Shown here one piece after another: positions 61,647 through 64,000 of a stretch of 64,000 nt of DNA (position 1 is its first letter; each line of letters starts with the position of its first letter). The DNA comes from Dirofilaria immitis (taxonomy: Eukaryota; Nematoda; Chromadorea; Rhabditida; Onchocercidae), in NCBI GenBank assembly GCA_024305405.1, contig JAKNDB010000087.1:7008501-7072500 (forward strand), written 5' to 3'. Both the position numbers and the translations under genes were made by a program. A model generated the notes under the pieces. That model was not told the DNA's origin. It did not search any database and worked only from the letters and a program-made list of their open reading frames with translations.

Positions 61647-64000
61647 ATGTCAGTTGCCAGTGATTCAAAATGTAAGTTTTAAAAATCTCGTGTTTGAATT
61701 AAAACGAATCGCAGAAATTTACTTAAACATTAATTATTATATAATTCTTTTGAAGAATAAGATTTTTCTCTTGTCAAAAGAGTTTCCTCTTATTACTTCA
61801 TGCATTTAATTATTTTACTATTTTAATATTAAAATTGTTTTCAGTGTCAGGTAAACGCTCACGTGGACGAGGAGTTCCTCGAGGGAATCAATCAGAAACA
61901 TCGTCTGTTAGTGAAGGTCGGTAATAATTATTTGAAATTTTGTCTTACTGTAAATATATCAAAATAATGTTTGGGATTATGAATAAATGGCTACTGAATA
62001 AAAAGATGAAAAAAGAGTATATTTAAGCATTTTAGTAAATTCACAATTCAACTTTATTTTCAGGAGATATGGCTTCGATTATGAGCAGTTTTTTGCGCAT
62101 GGATGTTTCATCGCAAGAACGTGAAGAAGCTGGACGAGTTAGTATTAATATTTATTACCCAGTTCTAAAGCGAATTATGTTTTGATTATCCACTCATTCT
62201 TTTCAGTATTATATCTAATTTTTTCCAGAATACTTTACCGATAATGTCATGCTTGTTGCAAAGACTCGATTATGGTAAAGGTGGCACAAAAATACCACTG
62301 ACTGCAAACTATTACGAAATTAAAATCAGTCGTGAAATTTATGTTCATCGCTATGAAGTGATCATCAAAGATCCTACCAGAGATCGACGGCTTGACAGGT
62401 TCATATGAGAAAATTATTAAGCAGTTGATCGTAAAAATAAAAGTAAGTGGAAAGAATGGAAACTTTTCCGCTGCTTAAAGATTTTTCTTATTTAAATAAA
62501 ATCTAATCCATTTTAATAGTTACCTTGTTTGGTGAAACAAAAAGCTGCAGAGATATCTGTCGTTCTCAGTTTTGGGAAGTAGCGAGTAACGATCTGAATA
62601 CATTTGGTAAACTTGAAAATTTGATTTACAACGATGTCAGTTGTTTGTGGGCGAAAGAAAAATTAAATTTGCCGAATGGTATTGGACGAAAAAAGATCGT
62701 AAAGACAACATCTCGTGGTGATGTGAGTTATTTGATTTACTAGAATTTGGAGCATAAATTGTTTTGGAAGTACTCTCTTGACGTCCGTTTACCACAAATT
62801 TCCAATTTTCATTAAATGAGTTGCAATTGTCTAAGACAGTTTAAACTTCTTACTTTAATTTGTATTATTCAAATCATTTCCTTATTTTATAAAGCAGGAT
62901 ACTAAAGTAAAAAACAATTAAAGTACTATTCGTTATTTTTAGTATCAAGCCTCATGAAATTATGCGTTAATTTTTTATAATTTTATTATAAAATGAAATT
63001 TCTCAATACATTGCATTCTTGTGCAGTCAATGGTGCATTCTGTTATCATTGTCTTTTTAATGCATTTTGATAATACCTAGCAATTATTCTTTATATTTCT
63101 CATATTCTCAATATTTTCATAATTTTGTAGGAACGAGTGGCGTATATCATGGAAATGAAATATACAAACAGTTTTTTAGTTGATTTGACAATAGACTTTG
63201 ACGATTCACGCAATATTTCTGTTCAGTTTTTGAATGCACTTCTAACGCAGAACATTCGTTGTCCATTGAGGTATCTGCTGTTTGAATAGAGAGAGAGAGA
63301 GAGAGAGAGAGGGGAGATAGAGAGGGAAAGAGAGAGAGAAACAAAGAAAATAATAGCAACATAAGAATTCAGGTTGTAGCAGTTTCAGAAACATTTTATG
63401 TTTTTTTGGTATTTAAATAAAACGAAGCGTAGTATTGAATTTGAATAAGAGTATACCTCAGTGTTAGACGAATCGCTTCCAGATAATTGGTATGGTTTTT
63501 TCTCTTCTGAAGATTAAAAAGTATAATCTGCACAATACTCAGTAATTAGGAATATTATATTTTCTGGATTGCGTACTTACCAACTGCAAAGTTTTCTGTA
63601 CAGCATAGAAAACGGTAAATGCTCCTTTGCTGGATATTATGATTTTCTAATATATTGCTTGATTCGGATTTTGTTTTTCAAATCTAAACCAGCTTCCGAA
63701 AATTTTATTTTTTACTTAAATGTAGAATTTATTTTTAGATCCATTTCGAATCGGTACTATCCATTCGGTCGTTCCGTTTACAATATCCCTGATCAGAATC
63801 GTAAATGGATTGTTCCCGTAGGAGGTGGGATTGAAGGATGGACTGGATTGCACGGTGCAGTCAAAATAGATTCAACCGGACAAGCTTTGTTTAATGCTGA
63901 TAGTAAGTTTTTAAAGAGGCGAAACCATTACAATTTTAATAAAAATTTAAAAAATTGATAATGATCAGAAATATTTCTCTCCAGACACGTTTGCCTGCGT
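61647..64000 (+). CDS. Argonaute protein, N-terminal part (3' end beyond window)
   Basis: Small-RNA-guided silencing protein. Exons: 61647-61671 (ATG), 61845-61916, 62064-62137, 62229-62398, 62520-62722, 63131-63270, 63739-63902 and 63985 to the edge. The N-terminus has a basic Arg/Gly stretch (KRSRGRGVPRGN). The Argonaute N domain follows: RLDYGKGGTKIPLTANYYEI (conserved G..G..I.L.AN block), YVHRYEVIIKD, then LFGETKSC. The linker-1 region reads NRYYPFGRSVYN, VGGGIEGWTGLHGAVKI and ALFNADNTFACV, matching the R.F......G.G.E.W.G...S......LN.D pattern of the family. PAZ, MID and PIWI lie beyond 64000, so slicer residues cannot be judged. The junction 62398/62520 does not close in phase, which fits the missing-base problem seen elsewhere. 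Subfamily (AGO, ERGO/RDE-1-like or WAGO) is not assignable from this part. Confidence 0.87.
63288..63341 (+). repeat. GA-rich microsatellite in Argonaute intron
   Basis: Twelve perfect AG units (63288-63311) followed by an imperfect purine-rich tail. It starts 17 bases after the donor of Argonaute exon 63131-63270 and is transcribed in the intron. Confidence 0.93.

Overview
The window is nuclear DNA from a multicellular eukaryote, most likely a nematode and plausibly a filarial or other clade III species. The DNA is AT-rich. Genes are split into many short exons with T-rich acceptors (TTTTCAG or TTTTTAG) and GTAAGT-type donors. The gene set (MNK kinase, tryptophan-hydroxylase-like enzyme, beta-lactamase-fold LACT protein, Argonaute) fits an animal. 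The species is an inference. I saw no bacterial operons, CRISPR array, tRNA, rRNA or recognisable transposon. Exon models were built by hand from conserved protein blocks, splice sites and codon-phase closure.

Layout, left to right. (1) 1-3698, minus: RAD17-type checkpoint clamp loader, running off the left edge. (2) 5797-13203, minus: a protein of about 1,075 residues with an N-terminal FHA domain, Gln/Ser/Thr-rich middle, AT-hook and C-terminal PHD finger, in the same arrangement as vertebrate TCF19 but much longer. (3) 13204-19936: no secure gene. (4) 19937-28986, minus: a MAP-kinase-interacting kinase (MNK) in 16 exons. (5) 28987-41240: 12 kb with no secure gene. (6) 41241-46967, plus: biopterin-dependent aromatic amino acid hydroxylase, best read as tryptophan hydroxylase. 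(7) 48743-51489, plus: a pseudokinase of unassigned family. (8) 51802-51987, minus: possible tiny membrane protein. (9) 52487-54579, minus: beta-lactamase-related serine-hydrolase-fold protein (LACT type). (10) 54580-61646: no secure gene, with a long CA microsatellite. (11) 61647 to the right edge, plus: N-terminal part of an Argonaute protein.

The genes do not form one pathway. They include DNA-damage checkpoint (RAD17), chromatin reading (FHA/AT-hook/PHD), translation signalling (MNK), serotonin synthesis (hydroxylase) and small-RNA silencing (Argonaute).

The strongest unexpected signal concerns sequence quality. In all six multi-exon genes that can be read through, the conserved protein continues only if one base is added at a short homopolymer. 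At least eleven such places were found, and all are deficits. When they are allowed for, every exon phase of the FHA/PHD, MNK, hydroxylase and LACT genes closes. This points to systematic homopolymer under-calling in the assembly, not to six independent pseudogenes. Automated gene models of this window are therefore likely to be fragmented.
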